Shown here in pieces: positions 9,544-18,292 of a stretch of 64,000 nucleotides of DNA (position 1 is its first letter; the number at the start of each line of letters is the position of its first letter). Source of the stretch: Streptococcus sp. S784/96/1 (GTDB lineage Bacteria; Bacillota; Bacilli; Lactobacillales; Streptococcaceae). The notes beneath the pieces were generated by a model that saw only the letters and a program-made list of their open reading frames with translations, was not told the DNA's origin and did no database searches. Where the stretch lies: NCBI RefSeq assembly GCF_902729355.1, contig NZ_CACVCC010000001.1:93258-157257 (forward strand), in the 5' to 3' direction. The position numbers and the translations under genes were made by a program.

Positions 9544-10692
9544 ATGGAAAAAGAAGAGGTGGCCACAGGACATACTTTTTTTGGTATGTATGATTATTTG
9601 GTTGTTGGTGCGGGTCTTTTTGGGTCAGTATTTGCTCATGAAGCTGCTTTAAAAGGAAAAAAAGTTATGGTTATTGAAAAACGTGACCATATTGCAGGAA
9701 ATATCTACACCAAAGAAGTAGAAGGAATTCAAGTGCACGAGTACGGTGCTCATATTTTCCACACATCTGATAAGGAAATTTGGGACTATGTGACTCAATT
9801 TGCGGAATTTAATCGCTACACCAATAGTCCAGTGGCTAACTACAAGGGTGAAATCTATAACCTTCCATTTAACATGAATACCTTTAATAAACTTTGGGGT
9901 GTTGTAACCCCAGCAGAAGCACAAGCTAAGATTGATGAGCAACGTGCAGTGCTAAATAGCAAAATACCAGAAAACCTCGAAGAACAAGCCATTTCACTTG
10001 TTGGTACAGATATCTATGAAAAACTCATCAAAGACTACACCGAAAAACAATGGGGCAAACCAACGACTGAATTACCAGCCTTTATTATTCGCCGTTTACC
10101 AGTTCGTTTAACTTATGATAATAATTATTTTAATGATACTTACCAAGGCATACCAATCGGTGGTTATACTCAGATTGTGGAAAAAATGCTAGCGCATGAG
10201 AACATTGATGTTGAGACTGGTATTGACTTCTTTGATAAGAAAGGAGAGTATTTAAAAAGTTTTCCCAAAATTGTGTTCACAGGAATGATTGATCAGTTTT
10301 TTGACTACGAATTTGGTGAATTGGAGTACAGAAGCCTTCACTTTGACACAGAAATTTTGAACGTGGAAAATTATCAAGGAAATGCTGTGGTTAACTATAC
10401 CGATGCAGAGACACCTTACACACGTATCATTGAACACAAGCACTTTGAGTTCGGTATGCAAGATAAAACCATTATTACCAAGGAGTATTCAAAAACTTGG
10501 ACTAGAGGGGATGAGCCGTACTATCCAGTCAATAACGAGCGCAATAATCATCTCTATAAGGAATATCAAAAATTAGCTGCGAAGCAAAAAAATGTTATTT
10601 TTGGTGGACGTCTCGGTCAATACTGTTACTATGACATGCATCAAGTCATAGCAGCAGCCTTACAGTGCGTTAAAGGAGAGTTTGGAGAATAA
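9544..10692 (+). CDS. glf: UDP-galactopyranose mutase
   Basis: A flavoenzyme that converts UDP-galactopyranose to UDP-galactofuranose, the donor for furanose galactose. The FAD-binding start YDYLVVGAGLFGSVFAHEA, the EYGAHIFHT histidine loop, YTEKQWGK and the C-terminal GRLGQYCYYDM are all family signatures. The frame starts at 9544 with AGAAAGG about 12 bases before. The canonical family start MYDYL would be ATG 9586 but has no clear ribosome site, so the true start is uncertain. It is the first gene of the locus and implies a furanose sugar in the product. Confidence 0.95.
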   Translation: MEKEEVATGHTFFGMYDYLVVGAGLFGSVFAHEAALKGKKVMVIEKRDHIAGNIYTKEVEGIQVHEYGAHIFHTSDKEIWDYVTQFAEFNRYTNSPVANYKGEIYNLPFNMNTFNKLWGVVTPAEAQAKIDEQRAVLNSKIPENLEEQAISLVGTDIYEKLIKDYTEKQWGKPTTELPAFIIRRLPVRLTYDNNYFNDTYQGIPIGGYTQIVEKMLAHENIDVETGIDFFDKKGEYLKSFPKIVFTGMIDQFFDYEFGELEYRSLHFDTEILNVENYQGNAVVNYTDAETPYTRIIEHKHFEFGMQDKTIITKEYSKTWTRGDEPYYPVNNERNNHLYKEYQKLAAKQKNVIFGGRLGQYCYYDMHQVIAAALQCVKGEFGE

Positions 10693-10698
10693 TTTAGG

Positions 10699-12504
10699 AT
10701 GACTTTAACACGTAATCATAAGAAAATCATTTTAATGGCATTAGATACTTTGCTGATCATTAGCTCGCTGTATCTTAGCCAAATCTTTTTAGATGTTATT
10801 ACGCATATTACTCGTGATTATTTTAGAATTGCCATTATTTTAGTTCCGTTATTTTATCTTATCATTGCCTATATGTTAAAAGTTTTCTCGGTTATTAACC
10901 GTTTCACGGACTACAGAAGTTTAGGCAGTGTCGGAATCTCGGTAGTTTCTAGTTATGTCTTTTTTACAGGATTTTCTTTTTTTGTTTTTAATGTTTTTAG
11001 CTTGCGTTTTATTTGTTTAGGTGCCTTGTTATCTTATGCTATGCTGATTACACCAAGGATTTTATGGCGATTGGTCTACGAGTGGCATTATAAAGATAAA
11101 TCACATAAAAAAACTAACAAGAAAAAAACATTAGTTCTAGGAGCAGGTTCTGGTGGAAGTGTTTTTATTCGAACAGTTCAAAATAGCGATACGGATATTG
11201 ACATTGTTGGTATATTAGATAAAGATTTAGATAAAAAAGGAAGCTACCTGCACGGTGTTAAAGTGTTAGGCAATCATTTTGATATTCCTAGACTGGTTCA
11301 AGAGTTAAGTGTAGACCAGTTAACAATTGCAATCCCTTCAATAACTGCGAGTGAGCAAGAAACGATTCTGGATATCTGCCAGGAAATCAACCTTCCGGTC
11401 AATGTGATGCCTCCAGTAGAGGAGCTAGTCTTAGGACAGGTGAATACGGATCAATTGAAAGAAATTGATATTGCAGATCTTTTGGGACGAAAAGAAGTAG
11501 TGCTTGATCAAAGCCAATTAAGTGATTTTTTCTCAGATAAGACAGTTCTTGTGACGGGTGCTGGAGGATCAATTGGTTCTGAAATTTGTCGTCAAATATC
11601 GCAGTTTACTCCTAAGCGATTATTATTGCTAGGGCATGGAGAAAACTCAATTTACCTCATTCATCGTGAATTAACCAATAAGTACAAGGAAAAGTTTGAA
11701 ATCATCCCAATTATTGCAGATATTCAGGATCGTGATTTGATTTTTTCCTTAATAAAAGACTATAAACCAGATGTAATCTATCATGCTGCCGCTCATAAGC
11801 ATGTTCCTTTGATGGAATATAATCCTCGTGAGGCAGTTAAAAATAATATTTTTGGAACAAAAAATGTTGCTGAAGCAGCTAAGGCGGCTGGTATTGCTAA
11901 GTTTGTCATGGTGTCTACCGATAAAGCTGTTAACCCACCAAATGTTATGGGGGCTACCAAGCGTGTCGCAGAGATGATTGTCACAGGACTAAATGAAGCA
12001 GGTCAAACTCAGTTTGTTGCTGTTCGCTTTGGAAATGTTCTAGGAAGTCGTGGTAGCGTCGTTCCAGTCTTTAAAGACCAGATTGCCCAAGGTGGTCCTC
12101 TAACTGTGACAGACTTCCGAATGACACGGTACTTTATGACGATACCAGAGGCAAGTCGACTGGTCATTCAAGCAGGTTACCTTGCTAAAGGTGGCGAAGT
12201 ATTTGTTCTTGACATGGGAGAGCCAGTTAAGATCCTTGACTTGGCTAAAAAAGTCATCAAACTTAGTGGACACACTGAAAAAGAGATTGGAATTGTCGAA
12301 TCAGGAATTCGCCCTGGTGAGAAACTTTATGAGGAATTGTTGTCATCAGAAGAACGTGTGAGTGACCAAATCCATGAAAAAATCTTTATCGGAAAAGTCA
12401 CACCAAAACCAATGGCAGAAGTGGAAGATTTCATCAATAAATTATTAGATTTGAATGTCGTTACACTGAAAGAAAAATTAATTGAGTTTGCAAAACAGGA
12501 GTAG
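10699..12504 (+). CDS. CapD/WbpM-like nucleotide-sugar 4,6-dehydratase (membrane)
   Basis: A 601-residue polysaccharide biosynthesis protein. Four membrane helices lie in the first about 120 residues, then a first Rossmann domain (VLGAGSGG, near 147), then the catalytic SDR domain (TGAGGSIGSE near 287, STDKAVNPPNVMGATKR near 405). WbpM/PglF relatives turn UDP-GlcNAc into UDP-4-keto-6-deoxy-GlcNAc. No 4-aminotransferase is seen nearby, so the product is more likely reduced (see the SDR at 13179) than aminated. It follows glf by 6 bases. Confidence 0.9.
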   Translation: MTLTRNHKKIILMALDTLLIISSLYLSQIFLDVITHITRDYFRIAIILVPLFYLIIAYMLKVFSVINRFTDYRSLGSVGISVVSSYVFFTGFSFFVFNVFSLRFICLGALLSYAMLITPRILWRLVYEWHYKDKSHKKTNKKKTLVLGAGSGGSVFIRTVQNSDTDIDIVGILDKDLDKKGSYLHGVKVLGNHFDIPRLVQELSVDQLTIAIPSITASEQETILDICQEINLPVNVMPPVEELVLGQVNTDQLKEIDIADLLGRKEVVLDQSQLSDFFSDKTVLVTGAGGSIGSEICRQISQFTPKRLLLLGHGENSIYLIHRELTNKYKEKFEIIPIIADIQDRDLIFSLIKDYKPDVIYHAAAHKHVPLMEYNPREAVKNNIFGTKNVAEAAKAAGIAKFVMVSTDKAVNPPNVMGATKRVAEMIVTGLNEAGQTQFVAVRFGNVLGSRGSVVPVFKDQIAQGGPLTVTDFRMTRYFMTIPEASRLVIQAGYLAKGGEVFVLDMGEPVKILDLAKKVIKLSGHTEKEIGIVESGIRPGEKLYEELLSSEERVSDQIHEKIFIGKVTPKPMAEVEDFINKLLDLNVVTLKEKLIEFAKQE

Positions 12505-12579
12505 AAAGTAAATTATTTTTACTTTCTTAGAGGTCAAGGGAGTTTGACTTCTAAAAAGGTAAAAATTGAGGAGATAAAC

Positions 12580-13182
12580 ATGTACTTAAAGCTGAAAAGG
12601 ATGTTAGATGTCATTATTTCAGGTTTGGCTATTCTAGTGTTAAGCCCGATATTATTGATTATTGTAATTGCGATAAAATTAGACTCAAAAGGTCCTGTTC
12701 TTTTTAAACAAAAACGAGTTGGAAAAGGTAAAAAGTATTTTATGATTTACAAGTTTAGAAGCATGTATATTGATGCTCCTAGTGATATGCCAACTCACAT
12801 GCTCAAAAATCCAGCGGCAATGATTACAAAGGTTGGTGGCTTTTTGAGAAAGACTAGTCTAGATGAGTTGCCTCAACTATTCAATATTTTTAAAGGTGAA
12901 ATGTCTATTGTTGGTCCAAGACCAGCTTTATGGAATCAGTACGATTTAATCGAAGAACGTGATAAATATGGTGCAAATGACATTAGACCAGGGTTGACAG
13001 GATGGGCGCAAATCAATGGTCGAGATGAACTTGAAATTGATGTAAAAGCAACGTTAGATGGCTATTATGTAAAACATATGGGACTTGTCCTTGACGCTAA
13101 ATGTTTTTTTGGAACTTTTCTTAGTGTTGCTAAAAGTGATGGTGTAGTTGAAGGTGGAACAGGAAGTAAGAGAGAAGAATGA
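12580..13182 (+). CDS. Initiating undecaprenyl-phosphate sugar-phosphate transferase
   Basis: A 200-residue WbaP/EpsL-type polyprenyl-phosphate hexose-1-phosphate transferase that starts the repeat unit on undecaprenyl phosphate at the membrane. One N-terminal membrane segment (residues 10-30) is followed by the catalytic region with KQKRVGK, MYKFRSM-like IYKFRSM, KTSLDELPQLFNI and SIVGPRP. The frame opens at TTG 12544, but GAGGAG at 12568-12573 sets ATG 12580 as the start. It overlaps the next gene by ATGA. The sugar is unknown; the gene order with a WbpM-like enzyme and an SDR suggests a 6-deoxy-HexNAc. Confidence 0.92.
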   Translation: MYLKLKRMLDVIISGLAILVLSPILLIIVIAIKLDSKGPVLFKQKRVGKGKKYFMIYKFRSMYIDAPSDMPTHMLKNPAAMITKVGGFLRKTSLDELPQLFNIFKGEMSIVGPRPALWNQYDLIEERDKYGANDIRPGLTGWAQINGRDELEIDVKATLDGYYVKHMGLVLDAKCFFGTFLSVAKSDGVVEGGTGSKREE

Positions 13183-14078
13183 AAAGAATATTAATTACAG
13201 GTGCTAATTCTTACGTAGGGACATCTTTTGAAAATTATGCTAATACTAATTTCGCATCCGAATTTGAGATTTTCACTCTGGATTTATTGGATAGTCAGTG
13301 GCGGAAAACAGATTTTTCTAACTTTGATGTTGTTTTTCATGTTGCTGGTTTGGCACATGCTGATATTGGTCAAGTTACAGAAAGTATTAAGCAGAAGTAT
13401 TATGATGTAAATACCAAACTTGCTATTGAAGTTGCAGAAATAGCAAAACGAGCTAAAGTGAAGCACTTTATTTTTATGTCGTCCATGATCATATATGGAG
13501 AATCCGCTCCCATTGGTCAAAAAAAGATTATTGATGAAAAAACAAAGCCACAGCCAGCTAATTTTTATGGAGATTCAAAACTTCAAGCAGATATTGGAAT
13601 CCGTAGTTTAGCAGATGATCAGTTTCAAGTTGCAATACTGCGTCCTCCGATGATTTATGGCGAAGGAAGCAAAGGTAATTTTCCATTATTGATAAAGCTG
13701 TCTAAGTCATTAAGAGTGTTTCCGAAAATAAACAATCAAAGGTCTATGTTGTTTATTGAAAATCTATGCGAATTTCTTTGCCAAATCATTTTGAAAGAAA
13801 AAAGTGGAATATTTTTTCCACAAAATGCAGAGTACGCAAATACAAGTGATATAGTAAAGATTCTAGCATTATCCTATGGAAGAAAGATAAAGTTACTGCC
13901 ATGTTTAAATCCTATGGTAAAACTTATAGCTATATTTCCTGGGAAAATAGGTAAGATGGTCAATAAAGCATTTGGTAACATGACTTATGAATTAACCTCC
14001 TCTCAATATGAAGGGATTGAGTATCAAAAAGTTAGTTTAGAAGAATCATTGCAGAAAAATAAAAATTATGGAAACTAA
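13179..14078 (+). CDS. NAD-dependent SDR, probable 4-keto-sugar reductase
   Basis: A 299-residue extended short-chain dehydrogenase. The nucleotide-binding motif is degenerate (TGANSYVG). The serine strand SSMIIYGES and the YGDSK (YxxxK) catalytic pair are present. Its place directly after the initiating transferase and near the CapD/WbpM-like gene fits the WbpV role, reduction of UDP-4-keto-6-deoxy-GlcNAc to UDP-D-QuiNAc or UDP-D-FucNAc. That role is inference from context. The alternative is an epimerase. It overlaps the neighbours at both ends (4 and 11 bases). Confidence 0.8.
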   Translation: MKRILITGANSYVGTSFENYANTNFASEFEIFTLDLLDSQWRKTDFSNFDVVFHVAGLAHADIGQVTESIKQKYYDVNTKLAIEVAEIAKRAKVKHFIFMSSMIIYGESAPIGQKKIIDEKTKPQPANFYGDSKLQADIGIRSLADDQFQVAILRPPMIYGEGSKGNFPLLIKLSKSLRVFPKINNQRSMLFIENLCEFLCQIILKEKSGIFFPQNAEYANTSDIVKILALSYGRKIKLLPCLNPMVKLIAIFPGKIGKMVNKAFGNMTYELTSSQYEGIEYQKVSLEESLQKNKNYGN

Positions 14079-15300
14079 TATAAAAACAAAGCATATTCTA
14101 GTCATTTCTCAGTATTTTTATCCTGAGGAATTTAGGATAAATGATATTTGCTGTGAATGGGTTAAACGTGGCTATAAAGTAACAGTGGTGACAGGAATTC
14201 CGAATTATCCTATTGGAGAATTTTTTGATGGCTATTCCTATGAACAAAAAAGAACGGAAAATTGGAATGGTATTGACATCATTCGTTTACCGATTTTACC
14301 ACGGAGAACAGGTTCGCTATCTTTAATTAAGAATTATTTCTCCTTTGTAAGAGAGGGGTTGAAATGGGTGAAAAAGACTAAAATACGGGCTGATTTGGTA
14401 TATACCTTTGAAGTTTCACCTATGACACAAGCTCTAGTTGGTGTGAAGTATGCTAAAAAGTTCAAAGTCCCTCATTTTCTTTACATTACCGATCTATGGC
14501 CTGAAAATGTTTCGATTATTACTGGAATTAAGAGCAAGATTTTACTATACCCAATACAGTTGATGGTAGATTACATTTATAAAAATAGTGATTATATTTT
14601 GACGGCTTCAAAGAGTTTTGTACCAAGTGTACTAGGGAGGAATGTACCAGATTATAAAGTGGAATATTGGCCTCAATATGTCGAGCAAATATATGGTCCA
14701 ATTTCAAATCCTCCCCTTATTCCGGAAATGAAATCAGATGTTTTGAATTTTGTATTTGCAGGTAATTTGGGACAGGCACAGAATTTAGGGATACTAGTTC
14801 AAGCTGCTCAACAATTAAGGTCAGAGGACATTTTGGTTCGTTTTACGCTAATAGGTGATGGACGCTATAAAAAAGACTTATTAGACCAAGTGGAACGGTA
14901 TGAACTTCATCACTATTTTCAGTTCATAGATAGGAAATCTTCTTCAGAAATTCCTATCTATTTAGCACAAGCTGATGTACTGTTGATTCTATTGGCTAAA
15001 AGTGAAGTGTTTGCGATGACTATTCCAGCGAAAACACAATCGTGTATGGCAAGTGGTAAACCGATTTTAGTATCTGCTGATGGAGAAGTCCAGTCTATTA
15101 TATCAGAGGCAGAGGCAGGTTTAACTTCAGGGGCAGAAAATGTAGAGGCGTTTGTTGAAAATATCAAACAATTTTTAAGTTATACTGAACAGGAACGTGT
15201 CAAATTAGGTGAAAATGCGTTGCGTTATTCAGAGGAACATTTTAAGAGAGAAAGATTGTTAAAGCGTCTAGATAGTTTATTTGATGAATACACTAGGTAG
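14068..15300 (+). CDS. GT4 glycosyltransferase (WbuB-like)
   Basis: A 410-residue GT-B transferase of family 4. The start ISQYFYPEEFRINDI, the segment ITDLWPENV and the C-terminal donor region VFAGNLGQAQN ... AKTQSCMASGKPI resemble the WbuB group, which includes putative L-FucNAc transferases. In this locus it is therefore the best candidate for transferring the L-6-deoxy-HexNAc made by the genes at 16377-19438. This assignment is inference. No signal or membrane segment is seen. It overlaps the SDR gene by 11 bases. Confidence 0.88.
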   Translation: METNIKTKHILVISQYFYPEEFRINDICCEWVKRGYKVTVVTGIPNYPIGEFFDGYSYEQKRTENWNGIDIIRLPILPRRTGSLSLIKNYFSFVREGLKWVKKTKIRADLVYTFEVSPMTQALVGVKYAKKFKVPHFLYITDLWPENVSIITGIKSKILLYPIQLMVDYIYKNSDYILTASKSFVPSVLGRNVPDYKVEYWPQYVEQIYGPISNPPLIPEMKSDVLNFVFAGNLGQAQNLGILVQAAQQLRSEDILVRFTLIGDGRYKKDLLDQVERYELHHYFQFIDRKSSSEIPIYLAQADVLLILLAKSEVFAMTIPAKTQSCMASGKPILVSADGEVQSIISEAEAGLTSGAENVEAFVENIKQFLSYTEQERVKLGENALRYSEEHFKRERLLKRLDSLFDEYTR

Positions 15301-15311
15301 GGAAAGAATAC

Positions 15312-16355
15312 ATGAATTTGGATTGTAGACAAGAAGTAGATGTAAATGATAATAGTTTTGATTATATTAGAATAGCTTGTGCAATACTAATCCTTTTTGG
15401 ACATTATTTAACACATTTTAAAATTTCATCAGATATTTCTTATTTTGTTGCATATTTTGTGCGGGGGGTTCCTATTTTCTTTTTTCTAAGTGGTTTTTTC
15501 ACTGCCCGTTCAATGGAAAGATATACGTTGCGAAACTTTTTTAAAAATAGGTTGTTCAGGTTATACCCACCGCTTTGGCTATGCATGCTCATTAATCTTT
15601 TTATCATTTTAATATTCTATGTGGTTAAACCGACAGTGAAAGATTTAATGATTTATAGTGCTACTCAGTTTACCTTTTTACAATTTTATGGAGGTAATTG
15701 GTTGAGCAACTATGGTGTAGGTGTTCCGAATGGTGCTCTGTGGACAATTGCTGTAGATATTCAATATTATCTAATCGTTATTTTTGTTGTTAAATATTTA
15801 AAACAAAAGAGCCTAAAAGTATGGCTAAGTGTAGTTTCTTCTTTTGCAACATTATCCTTACTTATTGACAAGTATGAATTTTTATTTTCGACTATTATTT
15901 TTAAATTACTAAGTGTGTCATTGATTCCGTTTTTTTATATTTTTTTATTTGGGATGATGCTATATTATTTTAAAGATAGGCTCATTCCGCTCATTCTAAG
16001 ATACAAGTGGTGGATTGTTAGTCTCTATATTATTTGGAGTTTACTTCCAACTTCAATTAGGTTTGTTTTTTCAGGTGTTAGATATAATGTTGTATCAACC
16101 CTTCTTTTATTGATAACTTTAATTGTTGTTGGCTATGGTTTTGGTAAGCATAGATTAAAAACGGATTATTCATACGCGTTTTATCTTTATCATATGGTTG
16201 TTATCAATTTTGTAAAAGATAGATTTCATCCGACAATTGATACAGGTGTAGAGGCGGTTCTTATATTTCTTCTAATCGTACTAGTGACTTCTGTTTTGAG
16301 CTATGGTTCAGTTCAATTGTTAGACAAGCGATTAATACCGAGATGGTATAAGTGA
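15312..16355 (+). CDS. Acyltransferase 3 family membrane protein
   Basis: A 347-residue polytopic protein of the acyltransferase 3 family (OafA/WecH-like), which O-acetylates cell-surface polysaccharides. It has the typical early histidine (LFGHYL) and RxxR-type region (FKNRLFRLYPPLW) and about ten hydrophobic helices. ATG 15312 follows GGAAAG. A second gene of the same family in the locus (23672-24740) is broken, so this one may be the only working acyltransferase. Confidence 0.88.
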   Translation: MNLDCRQEVDVNDNSFDYIRIACAILILFGHYLTHFKISSDISYFVAYFVRGVPIFFFLSGFFTARSMERYTLRNFFKNRLFRLYPPLWLCMLINLFIILIFYVVKPTVKDLMIYSATQFTFLQFYGGNWLSNYGVGVPNGALWTIAVDIQYYLIVIFVVKYLKQKSLKVWLSVVSSFATLSLLIDKYEFLFSTIIFKLLSVSLIPFFYIFLFGMMLYYFKDRLIPLILRYKWWIVSLYIIWSLLPTSIRFVFSGVRYNVVSTLLLLITLIVVGYGFGKHRLKTDYSYAFYLYHMVVINFVKDRFHPTIDTGVEAVLIFLLIVLVTSVLSYGSVQLLDKRLIPRWYK

Positions 16356-16376
16356 TTTTTATAAAAGGAGTAGGTA

Positions 16377-17417
16377 ATGTCATTATTCAAAGATAAAGTG
16401 TTATTGATTACAGGTGGAACAGGTTCATTTGGAAATACAGTGTTAAATAGTTTCTTAGAGACGGATATTAAAGAAATAAGAGTATTTTCTCGAGACGAAA
16501 AAAAACAAGATGAAATGAGACATGAGTATCAAGCAAAATTTCCGAAATTTTCTGATAAGCTTCGGTTCTATATAGGCGATGTTCGAGATATTCAATCACT
16601 GAGAAATACCATGCACGATGTCAACTATGTATTTCATGCAGCAGCTTTAAAACAGGTACCATCTTGTGAATTTTTCCCCATTGAGGCTGTCAAAACTAAT
16701 ATTTTAGGAACTGAAAATGTTCTTAATGCGGCCATTGAAGCTGGAGTGCAGTCAGTCATTTGCTTATCAACTGATAAGGCGGCTTATCCAGTTAATGCAA
16801 TGGGAACCTCAAAAGCCATGATGGAGAAAGTCATTGTCGCTAAAAGTCGAACAGTGAGTGAAGAAAAAACAAAGATTAACTGTACAAGATATGGGAATGT
16901 TTTGTGTTCACGTGGATCTGTAGTTCCGCTATGGATTGAACAAATTCGAGAAGGGAAGCCTATCACAATTACTTCACCTGATATGACACGCTTTGTAATG
17001 TCATTGCCAGAGGCTGTAGATTTAGTGATGTTCGCTTTTGAAAATGGTCAAACAGGGGATATTTTAGTTCAAAAAGCACCTGCTTGTACTATTGAAACAT
17101 TAGCTAAAGCAACGACTGAAATATTTTCACCTGGACATGAAATTCGAACAATTGGGATTCGTCACGGCGAGAAAATGTATGAAACCTTATTGACAAATGA
17201 AGAGTGTGCTAATGCTATTGATATGGGAGAGTTTTACCGTGTGCCATCAGATAAGCGTGAATTAAATTATGATAAATATTTTAACGATGGAGATATTAAA
17301 CGGAATGTTTTGACAGAGTTTAATAGCAATAATACACGTTTAATGACTGTTGAAGAAGTAAAGGAGAAATTGTTATCGTTGGGTTATATCCAAGATATGC
17401 TATCAACATGGAGGTGA
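16377..17417 (+). CDS. UDP-GlcNAc 4,6-dehydratase/5-epimerase (FnlA/WbjB/CapE type)
   Basis: A 346-residue cytoplasmic SDR. TGGTGSFGN begins the NAD site. STDKAAYPVNAMGTSK shows the FlaA1/PseB-like pattern in which Tyr of YxxxK is replaced by Met. The length matches WbjB/CapE (about 344). This enzyme removes water and inverts C5, giving 4-keto-L-sugar nucleotides from UDP-GlcNAc. It is the first of three consecutive genes for an L-6-deoxy-HexNAc donor. GGAG precedes the ATG. The reductase gene follows after 4 bases. Confidence 0.9.
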   Translation: MSLFKDKVLLITGGTGSFGNTVLNSFLETDIKEIRVFSRDEKKQDEMRHEYQAKFPKFSDKLRFYIGDVRDIQSLRNTMHDVNYVFHAAALKQVPSCEFFPIEAVKTNILGTENVLNAAIEAGVQSVICLSTDKAAYPVNAMGTSKAMMEKVIVAKSRTVSEEKTKINCTRYGNVLCSRGSVVPLWIEQIREGKPITITSPDMTRFVMSLPEAVDLVMFAFENGQTGDILVQKAPACTIETLAKATTEIFSPGHEIRTIGIRHGEKMYETLLTNEECANAIDMGEFYRVPSDKRELNYDKYFNDGDIKRNVLTEFNSNNTRLMTVEEVKEKLLSLGYIQDMLSTWR

Positions 17418-17421
17418 TGTG

Positions 17422-18279
17422 ATGAAATTTTTAGTTTTAGGCTGTAATGGCATGGCAGGTCATATTATCTCTATTTATTTAAAGGAAAAAGGGCATGATG
17501 TTACTGGATTTGCTCGTGAAAAGTCTCCCTATATTCCTACAATTGTTGGAGATGCAACGAATTTTGTATTATTAAAAGATATAATAGTAACACAGCACTT
17601 CGATACAGTTATCAATTGCATTGGTTTGTTAAATCAATTTGCAGAAGAAAATCATGCGCAGGCTGTTTTGTTAAATGGCTATCTTCCTCATTTTTTAGCT
17701 GAGGTTACAGAAGAACTGCCGACACAAATTATTCATATGAGTACAGATTGTGTGTTTTCAGGTAAGCGAGGAGGTTACACAGAGCAAGATTTTCCTGATG
17801 GTGAGCTTTTCTATGACAGATCAAAAGCAATTGGGGAGTTAGTTGATAATAAGAATGTGACACTACGTAATTCTATTATTGGACCGGATATTAATCGTCA
17901 AGGAATTGGTTTATTGAATTGGTTTATGCAACAGGACGATACGGTAACTGGTTTTCAAAAAGCTATTTGGACTGGTCAAACTACCCTTCAATTGGCTAAA
18001 ACAATGGAATATGTGGCTGTACATCACATTTCTGGACTTTACAATGCAGTGCCTAATCAGGCAATCAATAAATATGAATTACTGCTTTTGTTTAATAAAT
18101 ACATTAGAAAATATCCGATTGAAATTATTCCCCAGCAAACCTTTGTGGCTGATAAGTCTTTGATACGTACTCGTTTTGGAGAATTTGATTATGCTATACC
18201 AGATTATGAAGTAATGGTTGCAGAATTAGGTGACTGGATGCGTAGTCATAAAGAATTATACCCACATTATGAAATTTAA
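17422..18279 (+). CDS. RmlD-like sugar nucleotide reductase (WbvR type, no cupin domain)
   Basis: A 285-residue SDR of the RmlD (dTDP-4-dehydrorhamnose reductase) group: GCNGMAG nucleotide site, HMSTDCVFSG serine strand, YDRSKAIGE catalytic pair and an RmlD-like C-terminus. It sits exactly where the CapF/WbjC reductase lies in L-FucNAc loci. CapF/WbjC enzymes are near 370 residues with a C-terminal cupin domain, which is missing here. That fits the WbvR branch leading to L-RhaNAc and L-QuiNAc. Starts at GTG 17419 and ATG 17422 are possible; GGAGG spacing favours 17422. Confidence 0.85.
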   Translation: MKFLVLGCNGMAGHIISIYLKEKGHDVTGFAREKSPYIPTIVGDATNFVLLKDIIVTQHFDTVINCIGLLNQFAEENHAQAVLLNGYLPHFLAEVTEELPTQIIHMSTDCVFSGKRGGYTEQDFPDGELFYDRSKAIGELVDNKNVTLRNSIIGPDINRQGIGLLNWFMQQDDTVTGFQKAIWTGQTTLQLAKTMEYVAVHHISGLYNAVPNQAINKYELLLLFNKYIRKYPIEIIPQQTFVADKSLIRTRFGEFDYAIPDYEVMVAELGDWMRSHKELYPHYEI

Positions 18280-18292
18280 AAGGAATGTTACC

